Source of the DNA: Microcaldota archaeon
GTDB lineage: Archaea; Micrarchaeota; Micrarchaeia; Anstonellales; Anstonellaceae
Direction of reading: 5' to 3'
Assembly: GCA_021813025.1 (NCBI GenBank)
Contig: JAKAME010000065.1
Coordinates: forward strand, 1-7,398
Length of the DNA: 7,398 nucleotides
Shown piece after piece: positions 1 through 5,688 of the stretch. Each line of letters begins with the position of its first letter. Positions within the stretch are counted from its first letter, which is position 1. Both the position numbers and the translations under genes were made by a program. The notes beneath the pieces are model-generated. The model did not search any database, was not told the DNA's origin, and was given only the letters and a program-made list of their open reading frames with translations.

Positions 1-2
1 GA

Positions 3-353
3 GTGATTCTCTCCCCTGAGGCCGAGGAGGCCTTCCGCCAGCTTAATGCCAAAGCCCCAACGTCCAAAACCGAGCGTTCGGTGCTGCGCTCCATCAGGCA
101 GAAAGTCGAACTCATAAAATCAAATCCGCATTACGGGGAGCCGGTTGCCAAGAGCCTGATTCCGAAAGAGTATGTTGCCAAATACGGCGTCAGCAACCTT
201 TTTTGGGTGGGGCTGGCGGATTATTGGCGCATGCTCTACACCCTCACCAACAACGAAACCGAAATCGAAATCATCGCGTTTGTGCTGGACATCATGAGCC
301 ATCCGGATTATGACAAGCGGATGGGATACAAAAAAGACAGGGGGAGAAAATGA
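3..353 (+). CDS. RelE/ParE-family toxin of a type II toxin-antitoxin pair
   Basis: Predicted small toxin of the RelE/ParE superfamily, whose members are ribosome-dependent mRNA endonucleases or gyrase poisons; which applies here is not clear. The 116-residue frame has the expected layout: two N-terminal helices (about residues 4-40), a YGEPVAK segment (44-50) leading into the beta-sheet, a beta-hairpin with DYWRMLYTL (73-81) that matches the conserved [Y/W]R-x-x-Y strand, and a final strand and tail with IIAFVLDI (90-97), H100, Y103 and Y109, the His/Tyr-rich C-terminus typical of RelE-like folds. The first possible start is GTG at base 3; only two bases precede it, so the true start may lie outside the window. 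Its stop overlaps the start of the next small ORF (ATGA), implying translational coupling and toxin-first gene order as in HigBA-type pairs. Family assignment is by motif reading; activity is inferred. Confidence 0.75.
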   Translation: MILSPEAEEAFRQLNAKAPTSKTERSVLRSIRQKVELIKSNPHYGEPVAKSLIPKEYVAKYGVSNLFWVGLADYWRMLYTLTNNETEIEIIAFVLDIMSHPDYDKRMGYKKDRGRK

Positions 354-478
354 AGGGAAAAGAAAGCAATAAAGAGAAGGCCGAAGAGAGGGAAATCTCC
401 CGCTTTGTGAGCCGGAACGCCAACAATGACATCTGGGAAAACGGCGAAGATAAGGCATGGGCCAAATACAGGGGATGA
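350..478 (+). CDS. 42-residue putative antitoxin
   Basis: Small ORF starting at ATG 350, overlapping the toxin stop codon in an ATGA arrangement, with a GGGGAG ribosome-binding sequence at 341-346. The product is highly charged: a Lys/Glu-rich N-terminal half (residues 1-16), then FVSRNANNDIWENGEDKAW (residues 19-37) and a short basic end. The IWENGEDKAW stretch (residues 28-37) resembles the toxin-binding tail of many prokaryotic antitoxins, where an acidic segment is flanked by two tryptophans. It has no room for a recognisable DNA-binding domain, so autoregulation, if any, would need another factor or an upstream antitoxin gene outside the window. I do not recognise a named family; the antitoxin role is inferred from position, overlap, size and charge. 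Confidence 0.55.
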   Translation: MKGKESNKEKAEEREISRFVSRNANNDIWENGEDKAWAKYRG

Positions 479-536
479 CGGGCCGAAGCACAAGCAGCGG
501 GACATCAGGTTTTCTGCAGAGCAGGCAGGTGCCTTG

Positions 537-546
537 TTTTAAAAAT
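537..546 (+). promoter_or_regulatory. Candidate archaeal TATA box for secY
   Basis: TTTTAAAAAT lies about 50 bases before the secY start and contains TTTAAAAA, close to the archaeal TATA consensus. Transcription starting about 25 bases downstream would fall near 566-570 and give a short leader containing the secY ribosome-binding site. It is the most AT-rich stretch of the spacer between the antitoxin-like ORF and secY (479-595), in which I see nothing else. No convincing purine-rich BRE precedes it, so the call is tentative. It would make secY the first gene of its own transcript rather than an internal gene of a longer ribosomal operon. Confidence 0.35.
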
Positions 547-583
547 CCCACCCGCCAAATCCCGCCTCGTTACATATCGTTAA

Positions 584-589
584 GGGGAG
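584..589 (+). promoter_or_regulatory. secY ribosome-binding site
   Basis: GGGGAG lies 6 bases before ATG 596 and pairs with the pyrimidine-rich 3' end of archaeal 16S rRNA. It supports this start over any downstream methionine. Confidence 0.6.
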
Positions 590-595
590 AAATCC

Positions 596-2218
596 ATGTC
601 GTCCAGCCCTCTCAAGGTCCTAGAACCCCTCTTCCACCTCCTGCCCGAGGTGCGCTCGCCAGCCAGCCCGCCAAGCTTCAGCCAGAAACTTGTCTGGACT
701 CTTCTTGCGCTCGTCATATTCTATGCAATGTACAACGTGGCTGCGGTGGGCGTGAGCTCGCGCCTGGCGGGCAGCAGCGACTTTCTGCAGATTGTCACCG
801 CATCAAAGATGGGAAGTTTGCTCACCACAGGCATCGGCCCCATCGTGCTGGCCTCCATCTTCCTGCAGCTTTTCATAGGCGCCAAAATACTCAAAGTTGA
901 CCTCAAGGACCCTGAACAGAAATCCCATTTCTACGGCACGCAGAAACTGCTGGCCATCGCGCTCTGCATTTTCGAGGCTTATGTCTATGTCATGATTGGC
1001 CACCTGCCTCTGCAGCCGCTTTTCCCGACGATGGAGGGCACTATTGTGGGGGTGGCGGGCGCTGGCCTTGCAACAGTGCAGACACTGTCAGGCAATTACA
1101 TCAACGTCGCCATGGCCGACCCGCAGCTGGCTCTCAACACCACCTATGCGCCCTATACTGCAATTCTTGTGCTGGCGCAAATAGCGCTCGGCTCCATCAT
1201 GCTGCTGTTTTTGGATGAAGTCGTGTCAAAGCACGGCATCGGCTCGGGCATCTCGCTATTCATCGCGGCCGGAGTGTCGCTTGCCATAATCGGCGGGGCG
1301 GTCTCGCTTGTCACAGGACAGGGCGGCGTGATTGACATCCTGCGCGGAGGCGGGGCAGAGGTGATAGCCACCGCGCTCATGGCAATGCTGCCGTTTGTTT
1401 TCACCATCATAGTATTCCTAGTGGTTGCATATGCGGAAGGAGTGAAAGTGGAGATTCCTCTTGCCTTCGACCGCGCGCGCGGCATTGCTACAGGATTTCC
1501 AATCAAGCTTACGTATGTGAGCAACATTCCGGTAATTCTTGCGCTGGCCCTTATCGCAAACTTCCAGTTCATGGCAATGGCCATGTCAGGCGCGCACTGG
1601 TGCGTCACAGGCACGCCCGACCTCAGCCCCAACGTGGACCCCCTGAACTACTGCCAGGGGGGAATCGACGTAGTGGCTCTCTTAGGCACCGCGCAGGGAG
1701 GCGGGGCTGCGGGGCCTGCGCATTTTGTTGACGGCCTGTTCTACCTGATTTCACCGATTTATCGGCCTGCCGGGCCGGATTATGGGGGATACCTAAGCTA
1801 TATGCTGACTGCTACCACGCCCATATTCCATATACCCGAGCTTGTGCACATACTTGTCTATCTGGTGTTCCTCATCATAGTGTGCGTGCTTTTCGGCCAG
1901 TTCTGGGTGGAAACAACCGGCATGGGGCCGAAAGAAGTTGCAGAGCAGCTTGACTCGGCCGGCCTGCAGATTCCGGGATTCAGGCGGGACCCGCGCGTGG
2001 TGTCCGCACTATTGGAGAAATACATCCCCCCGATAGTAGTGATTGGCTCGGCCTTTGTCGCGCTTCTGGCCGGCCTGGCCGACCTCACCGGCGCGCTGGG
2101 CACAGGCACGGGAATTTTGCTCACAGTGAGCATCCTCTACAAGTTCTATCAGGACATCGAGAGGCAGCAGGTGTTCGAGACCAGCGCGCTCATGGGCGGG
2201 CTGTTCGGCAAGAAATAA
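596..2218 (+). CDS. secY: Preprotein translocase subunit SecY (Sec61 alpha homologue)
   Basis: Pore-forming subunit of the Sec translocon, exporting unfolded proteins and inserting membrane proteins with SecE and Sec61-beta. The archaeal SecY pattern is clear: an amphipathic N-terminus (residues 4-20, ending PEVR), TM1 (31-50), the plug/TM2 region with TASKMGSLLTTGIGPIV (68-84), QKLLAIALCIFEA (116-128, TM3), LDEVVSKHGIGSGISLFIAAG (206-226), VEIPLA and YVSNIPVILA (285-316) around cytosolic loop 6/7, FWVETTGMGPKEVAEQL (436-452) starting loop 8/9, YIPP (476-479) and TGTGILLTVSILYKFYQ (503-519). At 540 residues it is longer than the usual roughly 430-490; the excess is mainly at residues 138-185 (loop 3/4) and 330-405 (loop 7/8), both extracellular by family topology. 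ATG 596 follows GGGGAG (584-589) at a 6-base spacing. The hydrophobic cores are intact, so it is probably functional. Confidence 0.97.
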   Translation: MSSSPLKVLEPLFHLLPEVRSPASPPSFSQKLVWTLLALVIFYAMYNVAAVGVSSRLAGSSDFLQIVTASKMGSLLTTGIGPIVLASIFLQLFIGAKILKVDLKDPEQKSHFYGTQKLLAIALCIFEAYVYVMIGHLPLQPLFPTMEGTIVGVAGAGLATVQTLSGNYINVAMADPQLALNTTYAPYTAILVLAQIALGSIMLLFLDEVVSKHGIGSGISLFIAAGVSLAIIGGAVSLVTGQGGVIDILRGGGAEVIATALMAMLPFVFTIIVFLVVAYAEGVKVEIPLAFDRARGIATGFPIKLTYVSNIPVILALALIANFQFMAMAMSGAHWCVTGTPDLSPNVDPLNYCQGGIDVVALLGTAQGGGAAGPAHFVDGLFYLISPIYRPAGPDYGGYLSYMLTATTPIFHIPELVHILVYLVFLIIVCVLFGQFWVETTGMGPKEVAEQLDSAGLQIPGFRRDPRVVSALLEKYIPPIVVIGSAFVALLAGLADLTGALGTGTGILLTVSILYKFYQDIERQQVFETSALMGGLFGKK

Positions 2219-2286
2219 ATGGGGCGGAATGGAAATGGAGATGGCGCTGCAATGGGAGCGAATGGAGCAGGATGAGCCGGAAATTT

Positions 2287-2291
2287 GGAGG
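2287..2291 (+). promoter_or_regulatory. adkA ribosome-binding site with upstream start-stop
   Basis: GGAGG sits 3 bases before an ATG (2295) followed immediately by TGA, and 9 bases before the adkA ATG (2301), all in one frame. The adkA start is better spaced. The start-stop pair may simply be chance. Confidence 0.5.
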
Positions 2292-2300
2292 CGCATGTGA

Positions 2301-2843
2301 ATGATTATAGTCATGGGCGTTCCGGGCGCGGGCAAAAGCACGGTGCTGTCTGTAGCAGCCGAGGCAGGGTGGAGCGTGCTCAACTACGGAGACTTGATGA
2401 TGGAAATAGCCAAAGGAGAGGGCATAGCCGACCGCGACCAGCTGAGAAAGCAGCCGGCAGAAGTCCAGAAAAAGATACAGAAGAAAGTCGGCGAGCGCCT
2501 CGCGAAGGAGAAAAAGCGCGAGCTTATCCTCGACACCCACTGCTCAATCAGCACTCCGGGCGGATACTTGCCCGGCCTGCCGTTTGCCCTGCTTGAGCGC
2601 CTCCATGTGGAGCGCCTTGTATACATTACGGCCAAGCCTGAGGAAATAATGAAAAGGCGGGCCAAGGACCCGACGCGCTCGCGCAATGACCAGGATTTGG
2701 AGCGCCTCATCGAGCATGACCTGATAAACCGCGCTTATCTGGCCGCCTACTCGGCCCTCACAGGCGCGCCGGCAAAAATAATAATCAATGCCGACGGGCA
2801 GGTGGAGCGCACGCAGGCGGAATTCAGGGCGCTGCTGGCCTGA
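2301..2843 (+). CDS. adkA: Archaeal adenylate kinase (AdkA)
   Basis: Catalyses ATP + AMP = 2 ADP in the cytosol. It belongs to the archaeal AdkA family, distinct from bacterial Adk. Visible signatures are the P-loop GVPGAGKST (residues 6-14) directly at the N-terminus, the NYGDLMMEIAK segment (28-38) with DRDQLRK (44-50) forming the AMP-side helices, LILDTHCSI (75-83) with GYLPGLP (88-94), and the arginine-rich KRRAKDPTRSR stretch (118-128) in the lid position. Length is 180 residues against about 190 for methanococcal homologues, so it looks complete. ATG 2301 is preceded by GGAGG (2287-2291) at 9 bases, and an in-frame ATG-TGA lies just upstream, which blocks any earlier start. Its place between secY and the DUF106 gene is the common archaeal order, and it is probably co-transcribed with secY. 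Confidence 0.93.
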   Translation: MIIVMGVPGAGKSTVLSVAAEAGWSVLNYGDLMMEIAKGEGIADRDQLRKQPAEVQKKIQKKVGERLAKEKKRELILDTHCSISTPGGYLPGLPFALLERLHVERLVYITAKPEEIMKRRAKDPTRSRNDQDLERLIEHDLINRAYLAAYSALTGAPAKIIINADGQVERTQAEFRALLA

Positions 2844-2957
2844 AAGAGGACAAGAGGCGCGCATGACGGTGCGGCCTGTGCAAGACGGCCGGACCAAATG
2901 CGGCCGCGCGTTCGGGCCGGCTCCGGGCGCCGGCAATAGCAAGGGAGTTTGTTTGAT
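2844..2957 (+). other. GC-rich spacer with inverted repeats before the DUF106 gene
   Basis: This 114-base gap is the largest inside the cluster. It holds CGGCC (2872-2876) with GGCCG (2887-2891), a perfect GCGGCCGC palindrome (2900-2907), and GCCGGC (2916-2921) facing GCCGGC (2929-2934), a 6-bp stem with a 7-base loop. No T-run follows, so it does not look like a terminator. A 39-codon frame (2863-2982) crosses it but has no recognisable content. The spacer ends in the AAGGGAG ribosome-binding sequence (2941-2947). Confidence 0.4.
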
Positions 2958-3494
2958 ATGGAAAGTCTCGCAGTCTGGATAATCTTCGCGGCAGGCACAG
3001 CCTATGCCATGCTCTCGCAGTTCATCATACAGAAAGTGGGCAACCCGAAACGGCTCAAGGAAATACAGGCGGAATCCGCGCGCCTCAACAAGCAGATGCA
3101 GGAGGCGGTGAAATCAAAGGACGAGGGGCGCATAGAGCGCGCGGACAAGGAATACAAGGCGTTCATGCCGCAAATCAGCGAGATGATGTTCATACAGATG
3201 AAGCCCATGATTGTGGTGCTGCCCATCCTGCTGCTGCTGGGGCCTGCGCTCAAGCACGCCTTCTCAACCTTTGTCATCACCCTGCCCTTCCAGCTGCCCA
3301 TAGTCATCCAGAATCTTGACAAGTTCCCCAACTGGCGCGACACTTTCGGCGCCTACGGCTGGTTTTACCTCTCCGTCTTCGCTGCCGGGCTGGCCATATC
3401 ACTTATAAAGGGGGCTTGGGAAAAGTATGCGGGTGGCAGGAAAACGCCCCCAAATACTGCAGATAAGGCGGAGTCTCAAGGTCCGTCTTCCTGA
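2958..3494 (+). CDS. DUF106 / EMC3-TMCO1-type membrane insertase (YidC/Oxa1 superfamily)
   Basis: Integral membrane protein of the archaeal DUF106 family, homologous to eukaryotic EMC3, TMCO1 and GET1 and structurally to YidC/Oxa1; the M. jannaschii member binds ribosomes and the family is thought to insert membrane proteins. From ATG 2958 the protein has 178 residues: TM1 (3-24), a charged coiled-coil hairpin (30-72, with KRLKEIQAESARLNKQMQ), a conserved methionine-rich entry into TM2 (MMFIQMKPMIVVLPILLLL, 76-94), a periplasm-side segment with LPFQLPI (109-115), and TM3 (about 134-152, GWFYLSVFAAGLAIS), then a short polar tail. A TTG at 2949 is in frame, but it is only one base from the AAGGGAG (2941-2947), so ATG 2958 (10-base spacing) is preferred. 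Position beside secY fits a shared role in membrane protein biogenesis. Confidence 0.9.
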   Translation: MESLAVWIIFAAGTAYAMLSQFIIQKVGNPKRLKEIQAESARLNKQMQEAVKSKDEGRIERADKEYKAFMPQISEMMFIQMKPMIVVLPILLLLGPALKHAFSTFVITLPFQLPIVIQNLDKFPNWRDTFGAYGWFYLSVFAAGLAISLIKGAWEKYAGGRKTPPNTADKAESQGPSS

Positions 3495-3513
3495 AATATC
3501 CTGTTGAAAAGTA

Positions 3514-3519
3514 GAGGTG
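3514..3519 (+). promoter_or_regulatory. L34e ribosome-binding site
   Basis: GAGGTG, a perfect complement to the archaeal 16S rRNA tail, lies 6 bases before ATG 3526. It settles the start of L34e against the in-frame GTG at 3517. Confidence 0.75.
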
Positions 3520-3525
3520 TCATCA

Positions 3526-3849
3526 ATGCCAACTCCTAAGAACCGTGCCGCATCCGTGCGGAAAATCAAGTACCGCGCCCCGTCAGGCGAGAGCCGCGTG
3601 CGCTTCCGCCGCAGAGTGAGCGGCAAAGTCCACCGCTGCGCGCTTTCCGGCGCGAAGCTGACCGGCGTGCACTCCCAGCGGGGAATCCCGGCAGGCCAGC
3701 GCAGGCCCAACCGCCCCTTTGGCGGCCGGCTCACACCGGCCATGAGCAGGCGCGTGATAATCTACCGCGCGCGCCTCGCATCAGGGCAGATAAGCCTTGA
3801 CGATGTGCCGCTGGCCATGCTGCCTTACATGACAAACAGCAGGAAGTGA
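3526..3849 (+). CDS. rpl34e: Large-subunit ribosomal protein L34e, zinc-ligand-poor form
   Basis: Archaeal/eukaryotic 60S-type ribosomal protein. Recognised from MPTPKNR at the start, the basic R-x-R-R-R-V-S-G-K block (26-34), a degenerate GAKLTGV (42-48), GQRRPNRPFGG (57-67) matching the family's QRRPxRPYGG, and the basic helix that follows. Usual archaeal L34e is about 88 residues; this has 107 because of a roughly 20-residue C-terminal extension (about 86-107). In most homologues two CxxC pairs bind zinc; here the first is C38-A-L-S41 and the second T70-P-A-M73, leaving one cysteine, so zinc binding is very probably lost. Start is ATG 3526, 6 bases after a strong GAGGTG (3514-3519); an in-frame GTG at 3517 lies inside that site and is rejected. 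The gap from the DUF106 gene is 31 bases. Confidence 0.9.
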   Translation: MPTPKNRAASVRKIKYRAPSGESRVRFRRRVSGKVHRCALSGAKLTGVHSQRGIPAGQRRPNRPFGGRLTPAMSRRVIIYRARLASGQISLDDVPLAMLPYMTNSRK

Positions 3850-3874
3850 GGGTCCGGCCAAGAGAGATGACCTC

Positions 3875-4471
3875 ATGACCGGCACAAAAAAAATGAAAGC
3901 AACTGGCTCTCTCTCCCCGTTTCCAGGCTCGAAAATTGCCGGCCCATCGGACATCATCGCAATCTCCGGCCTTGCAGGCTCCGGGAAAAATACGATTGGA
4001 GCTGAAGTTGCCAAAAGGCTTGGATGGAGGATTGTCGAGCCAACATTCAAGACTCTGGCCGAGCGCGAAGGAATAACGCTGATGGAATTTCAGGAGAAGG
4101 CGAAAAAAGACGCCGAAATCGACAAAAAATTCGATTCGGCTCTGCAAGACGAATGCAAAGGCGGCCGCTGTGTCGTATCAACATGGCTCGGCCCTTGGAT
4201 GGCCCCCGGAAAGCCTTTCCGCGTGTGGCTGGAAGTAAGCGAGGAAACAAGGGCGGGAAGGCTGGCTAGACGGGACGGCATTTCCGTGCCGGATGCGCTG
4301 GCCCACATACGCATGCGCGATTCGGACAACCGCGCACGTTATAAAAAAGTGTATGGAATAGACATATTCGGGCATGCAGGCTTCGATTTGCTGCTAAAGG
4401 GCGGCGAAAACGCGACGCCGGATGCATTGGCAGACGAAATCGTGAATGCTTATCAAAAAAGAAAGAAATGA
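3875..4471 (+). CDS. cmk: Archaeal cytidylate kinase
   Basis: Predicted to phosphorylate CMP (and dCMP) with ATP in the cytosol. The archaeal Cmk framework is visible: beta strand and P-loop IIAISGLAGSGKNT (27-40), KTLAEREGITLMEF (59-72) matching the family's (R)EMAKERGMSLEEF, EIDKKFD (81-87), the VVSTWLGPWM strand-turn (100-109), RRDGISVPDAL (132-142), and RMRDSDNRARYKKVYGID (146-163), the arginine-rich lid. Usual length is about 175-180; here 198 because about 25 polar residues precede the P-loop strand. No ATG, GTG or TTG occurs between residue 7 and the P-loop, so the extension cannot be a start-site error. Oddities: GKNT in place of GKGT/GTTT, and STWLGPW where homologues I recall have an SRLAGW-like motif. 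ATG 3875 follows GAGATGA (3864-3870). It sits between L34e and L14e in the usual archaeal order. Confidence 0.88.
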   Translation: MTGTKKMKATGSLSPFPGSKIAGPSDIIAISGLAGSGKNTIGAEVAKRLGWRIVEPTFKTLAEREGITLMEFQEKAKKDAEIDKKFDSALQDECKGGRCVVSTWLGPWMAPGKPFRVWLEVSEETRAGRLARRDGISVPDALAHIRMRDSDNRARYKKVYGIDIFGHAGFDLLLKGGENATPDALADEIVNAYQKRKK

Positions 4472-4501
4472 GGCAAAAAAGGACGAGTGAGGTTGTTTTA
4501 C

Positions 4502-4702
4502 ATGAGCGCTATCAGTGTTGGACGCGTTTGCATCAAGACCGCCGGCCGGGATGCGGGCGAGAAGTGCGTAATCACCAAGGTGCTGAACGCCAACTTCGTG
4601 GAAATCAAGAGCCAGGGCCGCAAGAAGGTGCGCCGCTGCGCCGTGCGCCATCTGGAGCCAACCGAAGTCGTGGTGAGCTCGCCCGAGCAGTTCGGCGCAT
4701 GA
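4502..4702 (+). CDS. rpl14e: Large-subunit ribosomal protein L14e
   Basis: Archaeal/eukaryotic ribosomal protein with an SH3-like (KOW-type) barrel. The N-terminal pattern SVGRVCIKTAGRDAGEKCVI (5-24) and the later VRRCAVRHLEPTE (43-55) are characteristic of the family. At 66 residues it is a little shorter than most archaeal homologues (about 75-95), lacking much of the C-terminal tail, but the core is complete. ATG 4502 follows GAGGT (4489-4493) at 8 bases; an in-frame alternative start at 4487 overlaps that site and is less likely. The gene is 30 bases after cmk. In many archaea the next gene is the pseudouridine synthase TruB/Cbf5; here it is not. Confidence 0.93.
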   Translation: MSAISVGRVCIKTAGRDAGEKCVITKVLNANFVEIKSQGRKKVRRCAVRHLEPTEVVVSSPEQFGA

Positions 4703-4713
4703 GCGAAGACCGC

Positions 4714-4756
4714 TCTCTTTTCCCCCTTCCATTTGGTTTTTCATTCTTCCCTTCAA
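4714..4756 (+). terminator. Candidate T-rich terminator after L14e
   Basis: The region after the L14e stop is almost purely pyrimidine, with TTTT (4718-4721), TTTTT (4737-4741) and several shorter T runs. Archaeal RNA polymerase terminates at such oligo-T tracts without needing a hairpin. It marks a plausible end for the secY-L14e transcript; read-through into the downstream transporter genes cannot be excluded. Confidence 0.4.
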
Positions 4757-4766
4757 ACTCTCTCTT

Positions 4767-5675
4767 GTGACCGAAATGACCGATTTTTCCGCGTTTCTCT
4801 CCCTCCCGCCGCTCTTTTTCGTGCTGCTCGCTGCCGGAGGCAGCGCGGCGGAAAAACTGATTCTGCGCCACATCATCCGCCGGGAGTCCGATTATCTCGC
4901 CGTCGCGGCCTTGACTGAATTGTCGGGCGTTCTGTTCGCGCTGATAGCGATAGCCACCCTGGGCCTTGGATTTGGGGCCGCTCAGCAGTTCGCCCTGTCC
5001 GCCATAACGCCCGTCGAATGGCTGGCCGTCATCGGGACGGTGGCCGCTTTCACTTACGCGAATCTGCTAAGCTACAAAGCGCACCGCAGCGTGGAAGCCA
5101 GCGAACGGACCATCATCCTCCAGACGCAGCGGGTGTGGACTATTGTGCTGGCCATGCTGATTTTGGGCGAGGTGATGACAGGCCAGCAATGGGTTGCCGC
5201 GGCCCTCGCCATCGGCGGGGCCATCGTGTGCGTCTACCGGCCTCTCAAGAAGCATCAGTATGGTGAAGGCATATGGCTGCTAGTACTTGCGGCCGCCCTC
5301 TACGGTTTCGCTATGGTCGGATACAAAATCTTGCTGGCCGGCGTGCCTCCGTTGGCCTACTTGCTGCTGATGAATGTCGTTTTGGGCGCCTTCTTCACGC
5401 TCTACGTCGGGCGGGACAGGATGGCGCGCATCCGGAAAGCCTGGAAGGAATATGCAGGGCCAGTGATAGTGGTGGGCTTGGTAAATGTAGTCGCGTTCGT
5501 GGGGTTCGCCCTGGCCATCATGCGCATGCCCGTGGCCGAAGTGGCCGTTATCATGAGCATCAGCATCCCGCTCACGGCCCTGGGCGGCATTCTGCTCTTG
5601 GGCGAGCGGGACAGGATAATCCAGAAAATCGCCGGCGTGGTATTATCAATGACGGGCGTTGCAATCATGGATTAA
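4767..5675 (+). CDS. EamA-family (DMT superfamily) transporter, first copy
   Basis: Inner-membrane permease of the drug/metabolite transporter superfamily, EamA type; the substrate is unknown. About ten hydrophobic segments form two EamA repeats (about residues 14-157 and 168-300). Each repeat ends with the family's LGE signature: LILGE (131-135) and LLLGE (276-280). A VEASER motif (109-114) followed by QTQRVW (119-124) sits at the TM3-TM4 region of repeat one, and YRPLKKH (157-163) forms the charged linker between repeats. The length of about 300 is normal. The start is uncertain: GTG 4767 or ATG 4776, three codons apart, with no Shine-Dalgarno in the pyrimidine-rich leader. It stands 13 bases before a paralogous transporter, so the two are probably one transcription unit. 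Confidence 0.85.
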   Translation: MTEMTDFSAFLSLPPLFFVLLAAGGSAAEKLILRHIIRRESDYLAVAALTELSGVLFALIAIATLGLGFGAAQQFALSAITPVEWLAVIGTVAAFTYANLLSYKAHRSVEASERTIILQTQRVWTIVLAMLILGEVMTGQQWVAAALAIGGAIVCVYRPLKKHQYGEGIWLLVLAAALYGFAMVGYKILLAGVPPLAYLLLMNVVLGAFFTLYVGRDRMARIRKAWKEYAGPVIVVGLVNVVAFVGFALAIMRMPVAEVAVIMSISIPLTALGGILLLGERDRIIQKIAGVVLSMTGVAIMD

Positions 5676-5676
5676 C

Positions 5677-5681
5677 GAGGA
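5677..5681 (+). promoter_or_regulatory. Ribosome-binding site of the second transporter
   Basis: GAGGA lies 7 bases before ATG 5689, directly after the stop of the first transporter gene. It supports the start and operon-style co-translation, in contrast to the first copy, which has no such site. Confidence 0.6.
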
Positions 5682-5688
5682 ATAAACA

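Noticed and set aside
457..900. 147-codon + strand frame crossing into secY
   Set aside because: It overlaps most of the secY 5' region in another frame, has low-complexity Pro/Arg/His-rich content and no ribosome-binding site; a GC-driven shadow.
1153..1632. 159-codon minus-strand frame inside secY
   Set aside because: Antisense to conserved SecY membrane segments, with Ser/Thr/Pro/Met-rich composition typical of the reverse complement of a GC-rich gene.
2863..2982. 39-codon frame before and overlapping the DUF106 gene
   Set aside because: Has a GAGG-like sequence nearby but no recognisable motif, overlaps the insertase start, and its content follows the local GC palindromes; kept only as a note in the spacer.
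3401..3410. ACTTATAAAG, a TATA-like sequence upstream of L34e
   Set aside because: It lies within the conserved TM3 coding region of the DUF106 gene about 115 bases before L34e; chance occurrence cannot be separated from an internal promoter.
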